The notes beneath the pieces are model-generated. The model searched no databases, was not told the origin of the DNA, and saw only the letters and a program-made list of their open reading frames with translations. From Muscardinus avellanarius (taxonomy: Eukaryota > Chordata > Mammalia > Rodentia > Gliridae): 64,000 nt of DNA. A program made the translations under genes and the position numbers. This document shows positions 44,886 through 56,134 of this stretch, piece after piece (within the stretch, counting starts at the first letter, position 1; every line of letters begins with the position of its first letter). The stretch spans positions 28,539,099-28,603,098 of the forward strand of contig OY726569.1 of assembly GCA_963383645.1 (NCBI GenBank), in the 5' to 3' direction.

Positions 44886-45030
44886 TTCTTCTTCTTCTTC
44901 TTCTTCTTCTTCTTCTTCTTCTTCTTCTTCTCCTCCTCCTCCTCCTCCTTCTCCCTCCTCCTCCTTCTCCCTCCTCCTCCTCCTCCTCCTCCTCCTCCTC
45001 CTCCTCCTTTTTCTTCTTCTTCTTCTTCAT
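44834..45030. repeat. Long (TTC)n/(TCC)n pyrimidine tract
   Basis: About 195 bp of C and T only on this strand, mostly TTC triplets at 44850-44932 and TCC triplets on each side. Confidence 0.95.
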
Positions 45031-45205
45031 GGTATTGGGGCTCCTGAAAACCCTTCTACCCCCAGACTACACTTCCAGACCTATTTTATGTTTTTATATG
45101 GAAACAGGGTCTCTTAAACCAGCAAGGCTGACTTCAAACCTGCGTGGTCCTCCTGTCTCCGCCTCCCAAGCGCGGGGATTACAAGCGTGCGCCACCACGC
45201 CTGGC
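45030..45205 (-). mobile_element. SINE form B
   Basis: ATGGTATTGGGGCTCCTGAA to GTGCGCCACCACGCCTGGC. It inserted beside the pyrimidine tract. Confidence 0.9.
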
Positions 45206-45555
45206 TGTTTACTTCATTGTATTCTCCAAAAGAATTCTGTGAAAGATATTCCTATTATAACACCAGTCCAACAGGTAGGAAGCTTGGTATGGAAACGTTA
45301 AGACACTGACTCCCAGAGTCACACAGCTGGTCAGTCCTGCATCAGGACTACATGAGTGCCAGACTCCAGAGCCAGCACGTGCTGTGACATGGGCGGCCCG
45401 CTAGGAACCATCCGCTGGCCTAAATATTCCCAATGTGACTCCAGACATAGTCAGTACCAACCAATCTTTCGCATGAATTACTTTCCACTGTAATTCATGG
45501 AAATCTGTCTGGTCAATGACATCAAGATGGCTCTCTTAGAAAATACTATACTTTT

Positions 45556-45773
45556 GCCGGGCGTGGTGGCGCACGCTTGTAATCCCCGCGCTTGGGAGGC
45601 AGAGACAGGAGGATCGCGCAGGTTCGAAGCCAGGCGCATGCGCTGGCTTAAGAGACCCTGTTTCCAAATAAAAATACAAAATAGGTGTCTGGGAGTGGAG
45701 CCCGGAGGTAGAAGGGCTTCCAGGAACCCCAGTACCACAAAAAAAAAGAAAAAGAAAAAAGAAAAAAGAAAAA
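45556..45773 (+). mobile_element. SINE form B
   Basis: GCCGGGCGTGGTGGCGCACG to CCAGTACCACA and an A-rich tail. GAAAATACTATACTTTT at 45539-45555 and 45774-45790 is a perfect 17-bp duplication. Confidence 0.95.
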
Positions 45774-45827
45774 GAAAATACTATACTTTTTGTAAATGCC
45801 AGCTTGGTGTAAACTTTCTTTTTCTTT

Positions 45828-45985
45828 TTTGTACTGGGGATGGAACCCAGGAACATTCTACCTCTGAGCTACACTTCCAGCCCTCCTTATTCTTATTTTG
45901 AAACAGGGTCTCACTGAATTGCTGAGGCTGTCATTGTACCTGCAACCCTCCTGTCTCGGCCAGCACCACACTCTCAGGTGGTGCG
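45828..45985 (-). mobile_element. SINE, truncated at the B1 end
   Basis: GTACTGGGGATGGAACCCAG to CAACCCTCCTGTCTCGGCC. Confidence 0.8.
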
Positions 45986-46450
45986 AACTCCTCGTGCGCA
46001 GGATGACAGCGGGGCGCCGTGAATGGCAGGTGTCTTCCTGCCTTCCTGCCTTGTGCTCCGAGTTCTGTTCAACTGCTCTAGGTGAGATGCAAGACAGAGG
46101 CTAATCCCCAAAGGGACGCCTGTGGAGGCCGGTGGGCTCACTGCAGGCAGCACCTGATCTACATCCCCGCCTAGATAACTGGGCAAGAGGGAGCACGAGC
46201 TCCCTGTACGTGTCTGTGAATTGCAGCAGCCCCGAGGCCTATTGGAGGAAACTTTGTGCTGTCTTCTCTCTCCAACCAAAGGAATAGACACCCTCCTTAG
46301 CTGGCTTCTATCATTCTAGACATTTAACCTACTGGGCCCTAAGTCTTAGACTTCCCAGCCTCGTAAACTGAGTCTTATTCATGACGAGTCTGTTTTGGAT
46401 CCTCCATTTTATTCCACTAGTCCACTTGCTACTTTTGTGTCAGTATTTAT
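45986..46450. other. Intergenic, unassigned
   Basis: No gene or repeat is recognised. Confidence 0.4.
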
Positions 46451-46454
46451 TCGG

Positions 46455-47228
46455 AGCTGGGCATGATGGTGCACGCCTGTAATCCCAGCATTTGGGAGGC
46501 TGAGATGGGGCGGGGGAGGGGGGTGGAATAGAGGTTCAAGATCCAAGCTACACCCCCAGCTCTTTTCTTTTTCTTCTTTTTTTCTTTTGAAACAGGGTCT
46601 CACTAAGTAGCTGAGGCTGGCCATGAACTCTCTATCCTATCTCAGCCTCCCAAGTACTAACTAGGATTACAAGCATGCACCACCACACCCAGCTTGGACT
46701 TCCTTCTGATTTTTTTTTGTGTGTGTGATGGTGGGGTTTTTTTTTGGGGGGGTTGTGTGTTTGTTTGTTTTGCTGTGCTGGGGGTGGAACCCAGGGGCAT
46801 TCTACCTCCAAGCTATACCCCTAGCCCGATTTTTTATTCTTTACTTTGAAACAGGGTCTCACTGAGTTGCAAAGGGCCTCACTAATCACCTGAGGCTGGC
46901 CTCAAACTGTGATACTCCTGTCTCAGCCTCCCAAATGCTGGGATTACAAGGATTACACGTCTGGCTTTAGATGTACTTTTGAAAAAATCAGATTGCTTAA
47001 TATTAAGCCTTTCTATTTGCTCTTTTTTTTGTATGTGGTACTGGGGATTGAACCCAGGGGCATTCTACTTCTAAGCTTCACTCTCAGTCCTATTTTTTAT
47101 CTTTTATTTTGAAACAGGTTCTTACTAAGTTGCAGAGGGCCTCACTAAGTAGCTGAGGCTGGCCTTGAGTGTGTAATTCTCCTGTCTCAGCCTCCCAAGT
47201 ACAAATGTGTGCCACCAGGCCCGGCTTG
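46455..47228 (-). mobile_element. SINE cluster
   Basis: Plus-strand left-half stub 46455-46505, then minus-strand copies at 46540-46693, 46772-46965 and 47035-47225. Confidence 0.8.
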
Positions 47229-47774
47229 TTCAAATTTCCTTTAAAATCATTCTTCATAAAGATATTACCTTTGTTGTTAAACTCATATATCAGCATTTTA
47301 TAGTTCTTATTGTGAATCCATTACTGTCCTCGTTTGCTTATTTCCTTACTAATTCTAGTGATATTTTACTAAATCTCTTGAGTTTTATGTAATCATATTA
47401 CCAACTTGAAGAACTGTGTTTATCTCTTTTCCAATGACTCAAGTAGCTATTTAATTTTGTGCTATTTTATTTGCTGAAAAGTCTATAAGATAATGTCAAA
47501 TAACAATGTCACTAGCAAGCACCCTTATCTAGTTTCTAATTTTAATTGAAACCACTTTCAATTAATTTTACTGATGTGCCTGGTAATTGGTTTTTGTTGT
47601 ATCTCTCTCCCTATTTTTATAGAGTTTTTAAATTAAGAGTGGCTGCCAACTTTTATCAAAGGACTTCTAGCATGTACTGATTTGACATTTTTCTTTTTTA
47701 TTATATAATTATTCCATGTAGTTTACTTTTCTTGTCTTTATTTCAGGTGTGTGTGGGGGTGGGGGGGTGGGGGG

Positions 47775-47965
47775 TGTTGCTGGAGATAGTACCCAGGGAC
47801 ATTCTGGCTCTGAGCTACCCCACCCCAGAGGCTTATTTTATTTTTAATTTGAAATAAGTTCTCACTAAGTTGCTGAGGGCCTTGCTAAGTTGCCGAGGCT
47901 GGGCTTGAACCTGCAATCCTCCTATCTCAGCCTCTTGAGTACTGGGATTACAGGCATGTAGGCAC
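47775..47965 (-). mobile_element. SINE (form A)
   Basis: GTTGCTGGAGATAGTACCCA to GTAGGCACTGTGAGGCCTGG. Confidence 0.8.
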
Positions 47966-47967
47966 TG

Positions 47968-48290
47968 TGAGGCCTGGCTGGAGGAAGTCAGGAACAAAAG
48001 GACTTCAGGAAGCAGGAAAATTCTTCTAACCACCCCCTGCCCCCACCCCATAAATTTACCTTCCCTGACCAGCTGTTAAGCCCACCAGTTGGAGAAATGC
48101 ATGACTGGGTTGCTTTCCCTCTCCTAAGGCCCCATAAAAAGCCCCTAGTCTGTAAGGAAGGGGGCTCCTGACTCTCTTGGACTCTTTTTCGCAGGCTTCA
48201 CTCCAATTAAGGAGACCTGTTCTGGTCTGTAGAGTTGTGTTTTCTTTATCCCTGTATTTTAAGGCATGAGCCACCAAGCCCCACTGACCA
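47968..48290 (+). mobile_element. Endogenous retrovirus solo LTR (probable)
   Basis: A TATA-like CCATAAAAAGCCCC at about 48130-48143 is followed by 'ggactctttttcgcaggctt' and a T-rich end with 'ttctttatccctgtatttt'. That layout suggests U3-R-U5. No viral gene is attached. Confidence 0.5.
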
Positions 48291-48439
48291 CATTATTTTT
48301 AACTTAATTCATTATTGACAGAGACTATGTTGCTAGGTTTCCTGATACTGAACCAATTATATTCTTCAAACCTTTTTGTTTAAATCATACTTTATGATGC
48401 TTTGATACGTCTTAATTTTATTTACTGGTATTTAATTTA

Positions 48440-48690
48440 CAATTTTTCTTTTTTTAATTTATTTTTTATTGGTGCACTGTATTCATACATCATAATGGTA
48501 TAAAGAAAATACTTTTGTAGACATACATGCACACATCGCACAGTTAGCCCCTACCCGATCCCCACCCCTTTCCCTCCCCATCCCTCCTTCCCATGCTTGG
48601 CTTAGTGGTTGACATCTAGTATTATAGCAATTTATCCAATATTAACGATGATGATCCCACATTACAGTTTCATTTGTCTGATACCAAGAT
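48440..48690 (-). mobile_element. L1 3' UTR, antisense
   Basis: It begins with T-rich 'ctttttttaatttatttt' and 'ttggtgcactgtattcatac', then C-rich 'ccctacccgatccccacccc'. This resembles 3' ends of sciuromorph L1s on the minus strand. Confidence 0.65.
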
Positions 48691-48794
48691 TTTGATGACT
48701 TAAAGATAACATTTAAATATTTCTTTTTGTTTTCTTTCTTACCAGAGAATATTTTTTTCTAGGTGAAACTCTCATACATTTATTTATTTATTTT

Positions 48795-49490
48795 TCAGAA
48801 AAAATCTATCCTAATATGGAATATGGACTCTAGATACCCAAAACAATCTCGAAGAAGAACAAAGCTAGAAGATGTATATTTTCTGATTTCAAACCATATG
48901 AAGCTACAATAATTGAAACAGTGTAGTACTGTTCTAAAGGCAGATATATAAACCATTGGAATTAAATAAAAGCCTAGAGATAAATTCTTCCCTATATTTT
49001 CAAGTTATTTTTGACAAGGTTTCCAAGAACATTTGGTGGAGGAAATAATAATCTTTTAACTAAATATTGTTGAAAAATAATAATTACATGAAAAAGAATA
49101 AAATTGGACCCTTACCTAACACCATATACAAATATTAACTCAAAATAGATAAAAGACTTAAATATAAATCTTAAGACTATAAACTTTTAGAAGAAAATCT
49201 GGGTCATAAAACCTCACAACATTAAAATTGGCAGTGATTTCTTGGGTATGATTTCAATGGCACAGGCAACAATAGGGTAAACAAACTCCCTAAAAAAAAT
49301 TTGTATATCCAAAGACAATGTAAACAGAGTTAAAAGTTACTGATAGAATGGGATAAAATATTTCCAAATGGTATATCTGAAGGTATATTAATATTCCAAC
49401 TAGAAATCCTAAAAATTAGCAACAATAAAAGCAAACAATACAATTTAGAGATAGGTAAAAGACTAACATGAATAATGAATCTCCACAGAT
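48795..49490 (+). mobile_element. L1 ORF2 3' part, sense (inverted relative to flanks)
   Basis: 'aacaatctcgaagaagaaca', 'ttatttttgacaaggtttcc', 'aatattaactcaaaatagat' and 'tggcacaggcaacaatag' follow L1 ORF2 order on the plus strand. Stops and indels are present. Confidence 0.75.
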
Positions 49491-49494
49491 AACC

Positions 49495-51372
49495 AGTCTT
49501 AGTTGTCTGTTGGATGGAAAATCTTGTTTCTCTGGTTCTGGTGTTTGTTACCTATTTCTTCTTTGTAGTTAATCTCGTTGAGTATTTTCTCTAGCGCTGG
49601 TTTTGAAGACATAAATTCCTTCGTCATGGAAGCTTCTTATTTCCCCATCTAATTTGATAGAAAGTTTTGCTGGGTAGGAACTTTTTGGCTGGAAGTTGTT
49701 TTCTTTCAGAGTTTGGAATATGTAACTCCAAGCCCTTCTGGCTCTCTTGACTTGGTTTGGGAAGTCTGGAGTGATTCTAATTGGTTTGCCTCTGAATGTC
49801 ACTTGGCCCTTTTTTTTTGTTGCCTTTAAGATTCTCTGCTTGGCTTCCACATTGGTCATTTTGACAGTTATGTGGCATGGGGATCCTTTTCTCTGATCCT
49901 GTCTAAAGGGAGTTCTATAAGTTTCCTGGATCTGTGTATCGACCTCTTGCTCTATGTTTGGAAAATGTTCTGCTATTACTTCCTTGAAAAGATTGTTGAT
50001 CCCTTTGGTTTCACCTTCTTTTCTCTCCTCTATTCCAATTATTCTTAGGTTAGCTCTCTTAAAATGGGCCCATATTTCTTCAATGTCAGATTCCTGCTGT
50101 CAGATTTTTTTTTCTAAATTAGGAACTATGCGTTCATTTTTTGAATGATTATCTTCTAGGAGTGAGATTCTATTCTCCATGTGGTCTAATTGGTTGTTTG
50201 TACTTTGAGTTGAGGCCTTTACTTCATTAATTGCATCCTTTATCTCTCTTTGGCTCTCTCTGAATTCTTTTCAAAACACCTCTATTATTTCTACAGTTAT
50301 TTTCCTGATTTGATCTTCTAGAAATCTCTAAATTTCTGTTTTATTGGGTTCTGATGTTGTGGGGTTGTGGGCATTCATTGCTCCATTGTTATTCCTCTTT
50401 CCCATGATTTCGGAAGTTTGTGCCTTCTCTGGGTTCTTCCCTTGGGTCACTACGACTTCGCTTAAGGTGCTCTGGATCTCGAGTCTGTGGTATCTCAGTC
50501 CCCACTACTCCTTTACTGGGTTGTATCACAGAGTCTCAGACCCTGGGAGTCAATTGAGGCTGCTTTAGATTATGGGGGGTGCCAGGTTGGGCGTTCTCCT
50601 ATGGTGTGATATCTCTGCCACTGCCACTCCCCCACTGGGTCAAGTCCCTGGGAGTGCAGTACTGGGATTTCTCCTCTAGGGGCCACAATTTGACTCACTG
50701 TTGTTGAGTGCGCAGATGGAGCTGTCATGGACTCGATGAATTCACTGCTGCTGCCGCCGGTAGCAATATGGCGCCACTGCCATGCCCTCGGCCATGAGGC
50801 TGGCATATTTCTTTTCTGTTTTTGAGCTCTGCTCTGAGTCCCTGCAGGGTGTGCTGAGCCCAGCCTCTGGGAGCTTTAGATGCTCTCTGCGCCGAGAAAT
50901 CTGCCGAATTCCTCCCGGCTGATCTGCAGCGGCTCACCTCGGCTCACTGTCCGCCGCTCCTCTCTGGAGCCTGGTGGGCTGTTGAGTGCCCACGTTGGTC
51001 TGGAGCCATCCGGTGAGCTCGCCGCTGCCGCCGGCAGTAAGGCGCTGCTGCCGCGTCCTCAGGCATGAGGCCAGCGTATCTCCTCTGTGGCTCTGGGCTC
51101 CGTTATGAGTACCCTTCTTCTCTGGAGCCTGGTGCTGCAAGGGAAAATGGTGCCTGCCGCTTCACGCCGCGGCTCCGGCTGCAGCACTGCGGTCTGGTTT
51201 CTGGTGTCTTGTTTTTCCAGCCCTCTTTGTCTCTGTCCCTTGAAATTACATTTTTATTTCTCTGCTGATGGAGTTTTCTGGCTATGAAAGGTGCTGATTT
51301 TGTGGTAATAGAGATTGTTTGTTAGCGAGGCTCGTAAGCCCCGCTTTTTTCTGTCGCCATTTTCCCGGAAGT
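49495..51372 (-). mobile_element. L1 5' part: 5' UTR and ORF1, minus strand
   Basis: The element starts near 51372 (minus-strand GGACTTCCGGGAAAATGGCG), then a C+G-rich 5' UTR (to about 50500). A coiled-coil-type ORF1 region with scattered stops follows. The conserved ORF1p C-terminal domain is at 49859-49569, including KKGQVTFRGKPIRITPDFPN and NNFQPKSSYPAKLSI. ORF1p is an RNA-binding trimeric chaperone of L1 retrotransposition. The copy is broken by several stops and no ORF2 follows in the same orientation. Confidence 0.85.
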
Positions 51373-51412
51373 CCTTCTACAATTTTTCTTCGTATTCTAC
51401 AGTAAAACTGGT

Positions 51413-51598
51413 AAGCTGGGCGTGGTGGCGCATGCTTGTAATCCCCGCGCTTGGGAGGCTGAGACAGGAAGATTGTGCAGCTTCGAAGCCAGCCTCAGCT
51501 GGTTTAAGAGACCCTGTCTCCAAATAAAATATAAAATAGGTCTGGGATTATAGCCCGGAGGTAGAAGGCCCCTGGGTTCCATTCCCAGTACCACCAAA

Positions 51599-51638
<40 letters not shown>

Positions 51639-51643
51639 ATATA
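51413..51643 (+). mobile_element. SINE form C/B intermediate with (AAAT)n tail
   Basis: GCTGGGCGTGGTGGCGCATG to TTCCATTCCCAGTACCACC. The left half resembles form B (GGTTTAAGAGACCC) and the right half form C. Confidence 0.9.
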
Positions 51644-51947
51644 AAGTAAGCCTGGTACATATATCCTTTTATTTTTAGGTTTTAATTATATTGGGTTTGC
51701 AAAATGAATCACAGAGATTTCTATCTTTTACTGTTACCTATCATAATTTAAATGACATTGAAATTATCTGGTCTTAAAAGAGTAAACAGAATATAGCTGT
51801 GAATCTATGTAGTTATGTCTCCTTCCACAGTTAAATCTTTAATCACATTTCTAGTCTGTACTATTCATTTGATCTAGTCAGACCTCAACATCTTGATGTT
51901 TATTATTCATCACTTATAACTTGGAAGAAAAACATTCCCTTTTAAAC

Positions 51948-52285
51948 TGAGTCTGGCTTTGAACCATTGTTTCTCCTGTCTCAGCCTCCCAAGTACTGAG
52001 ATTACAGGTGTGTGCCACCATGCCATCTTGATTCTTAGTTTTTATTTGTTTGTTTTGGGTTGCTTTTGTGTGTGTGTGTGTGTGTGGCAGGAGGGCTTGA
52101 ACCCAGAGGCATTCTACCTCCAAGCTACCCACCCTCCCAGCCCTATTTCATTTTTATTTTGAAGTAGGGTCTGGCTAGGCTGATGAGAGTCTCACAAAGT
52201 GCTGAGGCTGTCCTCGAACCTGTGATTTTCTTATCTCAGCCTTCCAAGTACTGGGATTACAAGTGTGTGCCAACACACCCAGCTT
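51948..52285 (-). mobile_element. SINE left half and a full SINE
   Basis: Left half 51948-52028, (TG)n 52066-52086, full copy 52087-52284. Confidence 0.8.
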
Positions 52286-52621
52286 GATTGCTAGTTTTAT
52301 ATGCAGTCCTTACAAATTAAAGTATTTTTTAAAAAGGTGGATACTACAGCAAAAATACGCAGTGGATAAGCATGAGTAATTTATAAGAAAAAGAAGCACT
52401 AATGGTCAATGAACAAATTAAAGATATTTAATCTCATTGTGTGTACCATAAGTGCCGATCCATGCTACCCAAACACACGTGCTATGGAAGCTGCCTGCCC
52501 ACAGCCCCTGCACGAGAGACAGTGGGAATGGTTGGAGCAGCTGGGTTCCTCCATGCATGTTCCCAAGAAACAGTACAGAATAGTTGGGGCTGTTACCCTT
52601 ACACTAAAACTGTACACCTCA

Positions 52622-53365
52622 GCTGGGCGTGGTGGCGCACGCTTGTAATCCCCGCGCTTGGGAGGCTGAGACAGGAGGATCACGCGGGTTCGAAGCCAGC
52701 CTCAGCTACTTAGTGAGGCTCTCAGCAACTTAGTGAGATCCTGTTTCCAAATAAAATATAAAATGGGTCTGGGAGTCTAGCCCAGAGGTAGAAAGCCCCT
52801 GGGTTCCACCTCCAGTACCACCAAAAAAAATAAAAAAATAAAAAATAAAACTGTACACCTAAAGAATTTATGATTCTGCTCTAAAAAATCGATGATCCAG
52901 CTGGGCGTGGTGATGTACACATGTAATCCCAGTACTTGGGAAGTTGAGACAGGAGGATAGAAGGTTTGAGGTCAGCTTCAGCAATGTAGCAAAACTCTCA
53001 GCAACCTAGTAAGACCCTGTTTCAAAATAAAAAATAAAAAGAGCTGGGCGTGTAGCTCAGAGATAGAATGCCCCTGGGTTCAATCCCCAGTATATATATT
53101 TTTAAAATCAATTATTGACCCAGAGAGGAATCCTAGGAAAGATGACGAGACCCGAGAGAAAACTGCTGAGTTCCAAAACACAAGAGGGACATGGCGGTGC
53201 ACACCTGTAATCCTAGTACTTAGGAGGCTGAGACAGGAGGATCACAGGTTCAAGACCAGCCCCAGTGACTTAGTGAGACTTTGCTTTAAAATCAAAAATA
53301 TAAAGGGCTGGGGGTATTGTTCAGAGGCAAAATGCCCTGTGTTCAATCCCTCGCACCCAAACAAA
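52622..53365 (+). mobile_element. Three same-strand SINEs
   Basis: Form C at 52623-52825, with AAAACTGTACACCT flanking copies at 52606-52619 and 52846-52859; form A copies at 52899-53092 and 53188-53365. Confidence 0.85.
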
Positions 53366-53647
53366 CAAATAAACGAACTGGGAGAAAAATGTTAAGACAC
53401 AAAGATAAAGTCCACCCAGAGCATGAAATGTGCTGAGGTCTGTCACCAGAAAGAATTCTCTACCTAGACAAATGCGATGCTCGGATCACTGGCCTGCGTC
53501 ACTCAGACCCTCCCACCCTAGAGTAAAGCTGACCTGCTGATAACCCAGCCCGCCCACACGGCCCTCACATCAAGGAGAGATGTCTTCTATGGAAAAGGAC
53601 TTACCCAACCGGGGGGAAACTCAAACTGGCGTGTGCGCACGCGCACG

Positions 53648-53852
53648 AGCTACTGGGAATTGAACTCAGGCGAGTTCTACCTCTGAACTACATTCCTAGC
53701 CCCATTTTATTTCTTAGTTTTGAAACAGGTTCTTGGTAGGTTATTGAGGTTCTCTCTAAGTTGCTGAGGCTGGCCTCAAACCTGCAGTCCTCCTTTCTCA
53801 GCCTCCCAAGTACTGAGATTACAGGTGTGTGCCTCCATGCCTGGCTCTAGCC
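53648..53852 (-). mobile_element. SINE (form A)
   Basis: CTACTGGGAATTGAACTCAG to GTGCCTCCATGCCTGGC, preceded by an alternating CGTGTGCGCACGCGCACG stretch. Confidence 0.85.
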
Positions 53853-53964
53853 TGGCTTTATTTAACAAAGTTTTTATGACTATATGGATACCCAAATACC
53901 ACCAGATATTTAATTAAAAACCAATTTTATTTTATTATATTTTTATACTTTTTTTTTTTTTTGG

Positions 53965-54064
53965 CAGAACGTAACTGAGACTGTCCGCAAACTGCAATCA
54001 TCTGTCTCAGCCTCCTGAATGCTAGGATTACAAGTGTGCGCCACCACACTAGGCTCTAGTCTAT

Positions 54065-54103
<39 letters not shown>

Positions 54104-54492
54104 TTTTTGAAGATTTAAAGAAGTTTACTAAAAAGATAGAAATACAGAAAATAGAAATACAGAAAATAGTTACAGTCCCATGCCAAAATGGCATGAGGGG
54201 GGAGGGTGGCCCGGGCCAACTCACCACTCCCTCTAGTCTTTTTATTTTTGAAAAGGGTCTCACTGAGCTGCAAAGGGCCTCGCTAAATAGCTGAGGCTGT
54301 CTGAAAACCGCTATCCACTGGTCTCAGCCTCCCAAATGCTGGGATTACAAGCATACACCATCACACCCGGCTTTTATTTTGTATTTTGAAGTAGAACTCA
54401 CTAAGTTACAGAGGCTGGCCTTGAACATGCAATTCTCCTGTCTCAGCCTCCCAAGTCCTGGGAGTATGGGCATGCACCACCATTCCTGGCCT
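53965..54492 (-). mobile_element. SINE left-half cluster with (ATTT)n
   Basis: Left halves at 53965-54055, 54240-54372 and 54373-54492; a (TTTA)n run is at 54062-54107. Confidence 0.75.
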
Positions 54493-54549
54493 CACTGGGT
54501 TGTTTGAATAATAAAAGGAACACAAAGACTTTAAAATTTACTTTTCCAG

Positions 54550-54913
54550 CTGGGCCTGGTGGCGCACGATCACACAGGTTCGAAGCCAGCCGCGCTGGCT
54601 TAAGAGACCCTGCTTCCAAATAAAAAGTATAAAATAGGTCTAGGAGTGTAGCCCAGAGGTAGAACGGTTTCCAGGAACCCCAGTACCACCAAAAAAAAAA
54701 AAAAAAATTATATTTCAAGCTGGATGTGGTGGTGCACGCTTATAATCTCAGTACTTGGGAGGCTGGAACAGAAGGATCTGGGTTCATGGCCAGCCTCAGC
54801 TACTTAGTGAGGCCCTCTGTAACTCAGTGAGACCCTGTTTCAAAATAAAGATTAAAAAATAGGGCCAGAGGTATAGCTCGGAGGTAGAATGCCCTTGGGT
54901 TCAATCCCCAGTA

Positions 54914-54958
<45 letters not shown>
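54550..54958 (+). mobile_element. Form B SINE with deletion, then form A SINE and (CA)n
   Basis: Form B at 54550-54690 lacks about 40 bp after GGCGCACGATC. Form A at 54719-54915 runs into (CA)n at 54914-54958. Confidence 0.85.
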
Positions 54959-54959
<1 letters not shown>

Positions 54960-55336
54960 CTGCTCAATAACATTATCTATTCTTTTAAAACCTGTATTAT
55001 ATATGTACATATACATAATCTTAGGCATATACACATGCCTAAGATATATATTCCAAAATGTTAATAATTATTGCATCCAGGTGATAGGAATCCAGGTTAT
55101 TTTCATTTTTCTCTTTTTGCTTGCCTAACTTTTCTAAAATTTCCTATGAGGAACACAAATTATTTTATAGTAAGAAGAAAGCAAAAATGTTATTTTAATA
55201 TATATTTCCTTACTTAATTCATTTTACATTCCTCCTGTTTGAAACAAGGCCACAGAGATTCTATTTGTTATTCTTGCCAGAACTGAATATTTATTTGCAT
55301 CAAAATCTGTTTGACATCACCCTCAAATCAAAGTGG

Positions 55337-55591
55337 TCAGGTACAAAGATGTCCTTCAACCCATACTGATAAGAAAAACACAATTTCATAGCTAAAGGCA
55401 GATAAAGAGAACATCATTTGCCCGTTACCTACAGCACTGTGACATCGATTTCTGAAGCCAAGGAGAGGAGAATCTAAATCATCACGGCAGACAACAAAGC
55501 GCGGGTAGAGCCCGTCAGAGGCAGGCTCGTCGTCGGGGACGCTCATTTCAAATTGCTTTGGGAAAGCAAAGCTAGGACTGCTAAATTTCAT
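55337..55591 (-). CDS. Exon-like ORF, unidentified
   Basis: Minus-strand frame of 84 codons from ATG at 55591. The first 54 residues or so (MKFSSPSFAFPKQFEMSVPD and on to DSPLLGFRNRCHSAV) have a balanced, hydrophilic, coding-like composition. They include CpG-rich codons in DDEPASDGLYPR although the surroundings are A+T-rich. After HSAV comes a plausible donor, GTAACG (near 55428), and beyond it the frame turns into low-information sequence. A weak acceptor (TTTTCAG) lies just before the ATG. No SINE overlaps it. I do not recognise the protein. It may be an exon of an unrecognised gene, an exapted repeat or chance. Confidence 0.35.
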   Translation of the reverse strand: MKFSSPSFAFPKQFEMSVPDDEPASDGLYPRFVVCRDDLDSPLLGFRNRCHSAVGNGQMMFSLSAFSYEIVFFLSVWVEGHLCT

Positions 55592-56015
55592 GATGTCTGA
55601 AAACCTGTGACTTTTCCAATCCTAAAGAACACTCCTGAAAACCTCGATAAGAAAGTTTACATCACTTCATTACAACAGATTTAAAGGTGAAAACAAAGGC
55701 GAACGCAATCGGTGCTAACGTTCTAGTGCAGGTCCCGGTCCAAAGCGTGCTCACAACCTCAGGGCAAGCTAGAGACACAGAATACTCCCCTCACTTGGGG
55801 CATTTTACTTTCACATAAAAGGCTGCTCTGCACTTTAGAATTCAAAAGGACACTTCAAAGGTAGCTACAACACACCTCCATTCGATTTCACTTGTATTTT
55901 TTGGCCTTGGCTTGTCTAAACTTATCAGATATTTCTAAGAACCAGAAAGCAATTCGGACATCAAAATAGTGCTTCCTTAGACTGGAGGATTGCAAAAGGC
56001 AGTGCTGGAGTAACC
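55592..56015. other. Intergenic, unassigned
   Basis: No SINE or known repeat is seen. It lies immediately upstream of the exon-like minus-strand ORF and has several CpGs near 55690-55745. Confidence 0.4.
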
Positions 56016-56019
56016 ATGA

Positions 56020-56125
56020 CGGTCACATTTACTGAGCTTCTCCAGCGTGCCAGGCACTATAGTGAGCACTTCTCATTTGATATTCACAGAGCCTTAAGAA
56101 ACAGGCAACGATATTATCTATACGT
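56020..56125 (+). mobile_element. MIR fragment
   Basis: 'ttactgagcttctccagcgt', 'gccaggcactatagtgagca' and 'acaggcaacgatattatc'. Confidence 0.7.
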
Positions 56126-56134
56126 GGCAGATAT

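Larger units (their letters stand above)
47235..48440 (-). mobile_element. Old L1 ORF2 fragment, antisense, interrupted
   Basis: 47350-47700 and 48300-48440 read as antisense L1 ORF2 ('cacccttatctagtttctaa', 'ccaacttttatcaaagg', 'cctgatactgaaccaatt'). A SINE (47775-47965) and an LTR (47968-48290) interrupt it. Confidence 0.6.

Noticed and set aside
44783..45301. 172-codon frame rich in Leu/Pro/Ser
   Set aside because: It is a translation of the (TTC)n/(TCC)n tract and a SINE.
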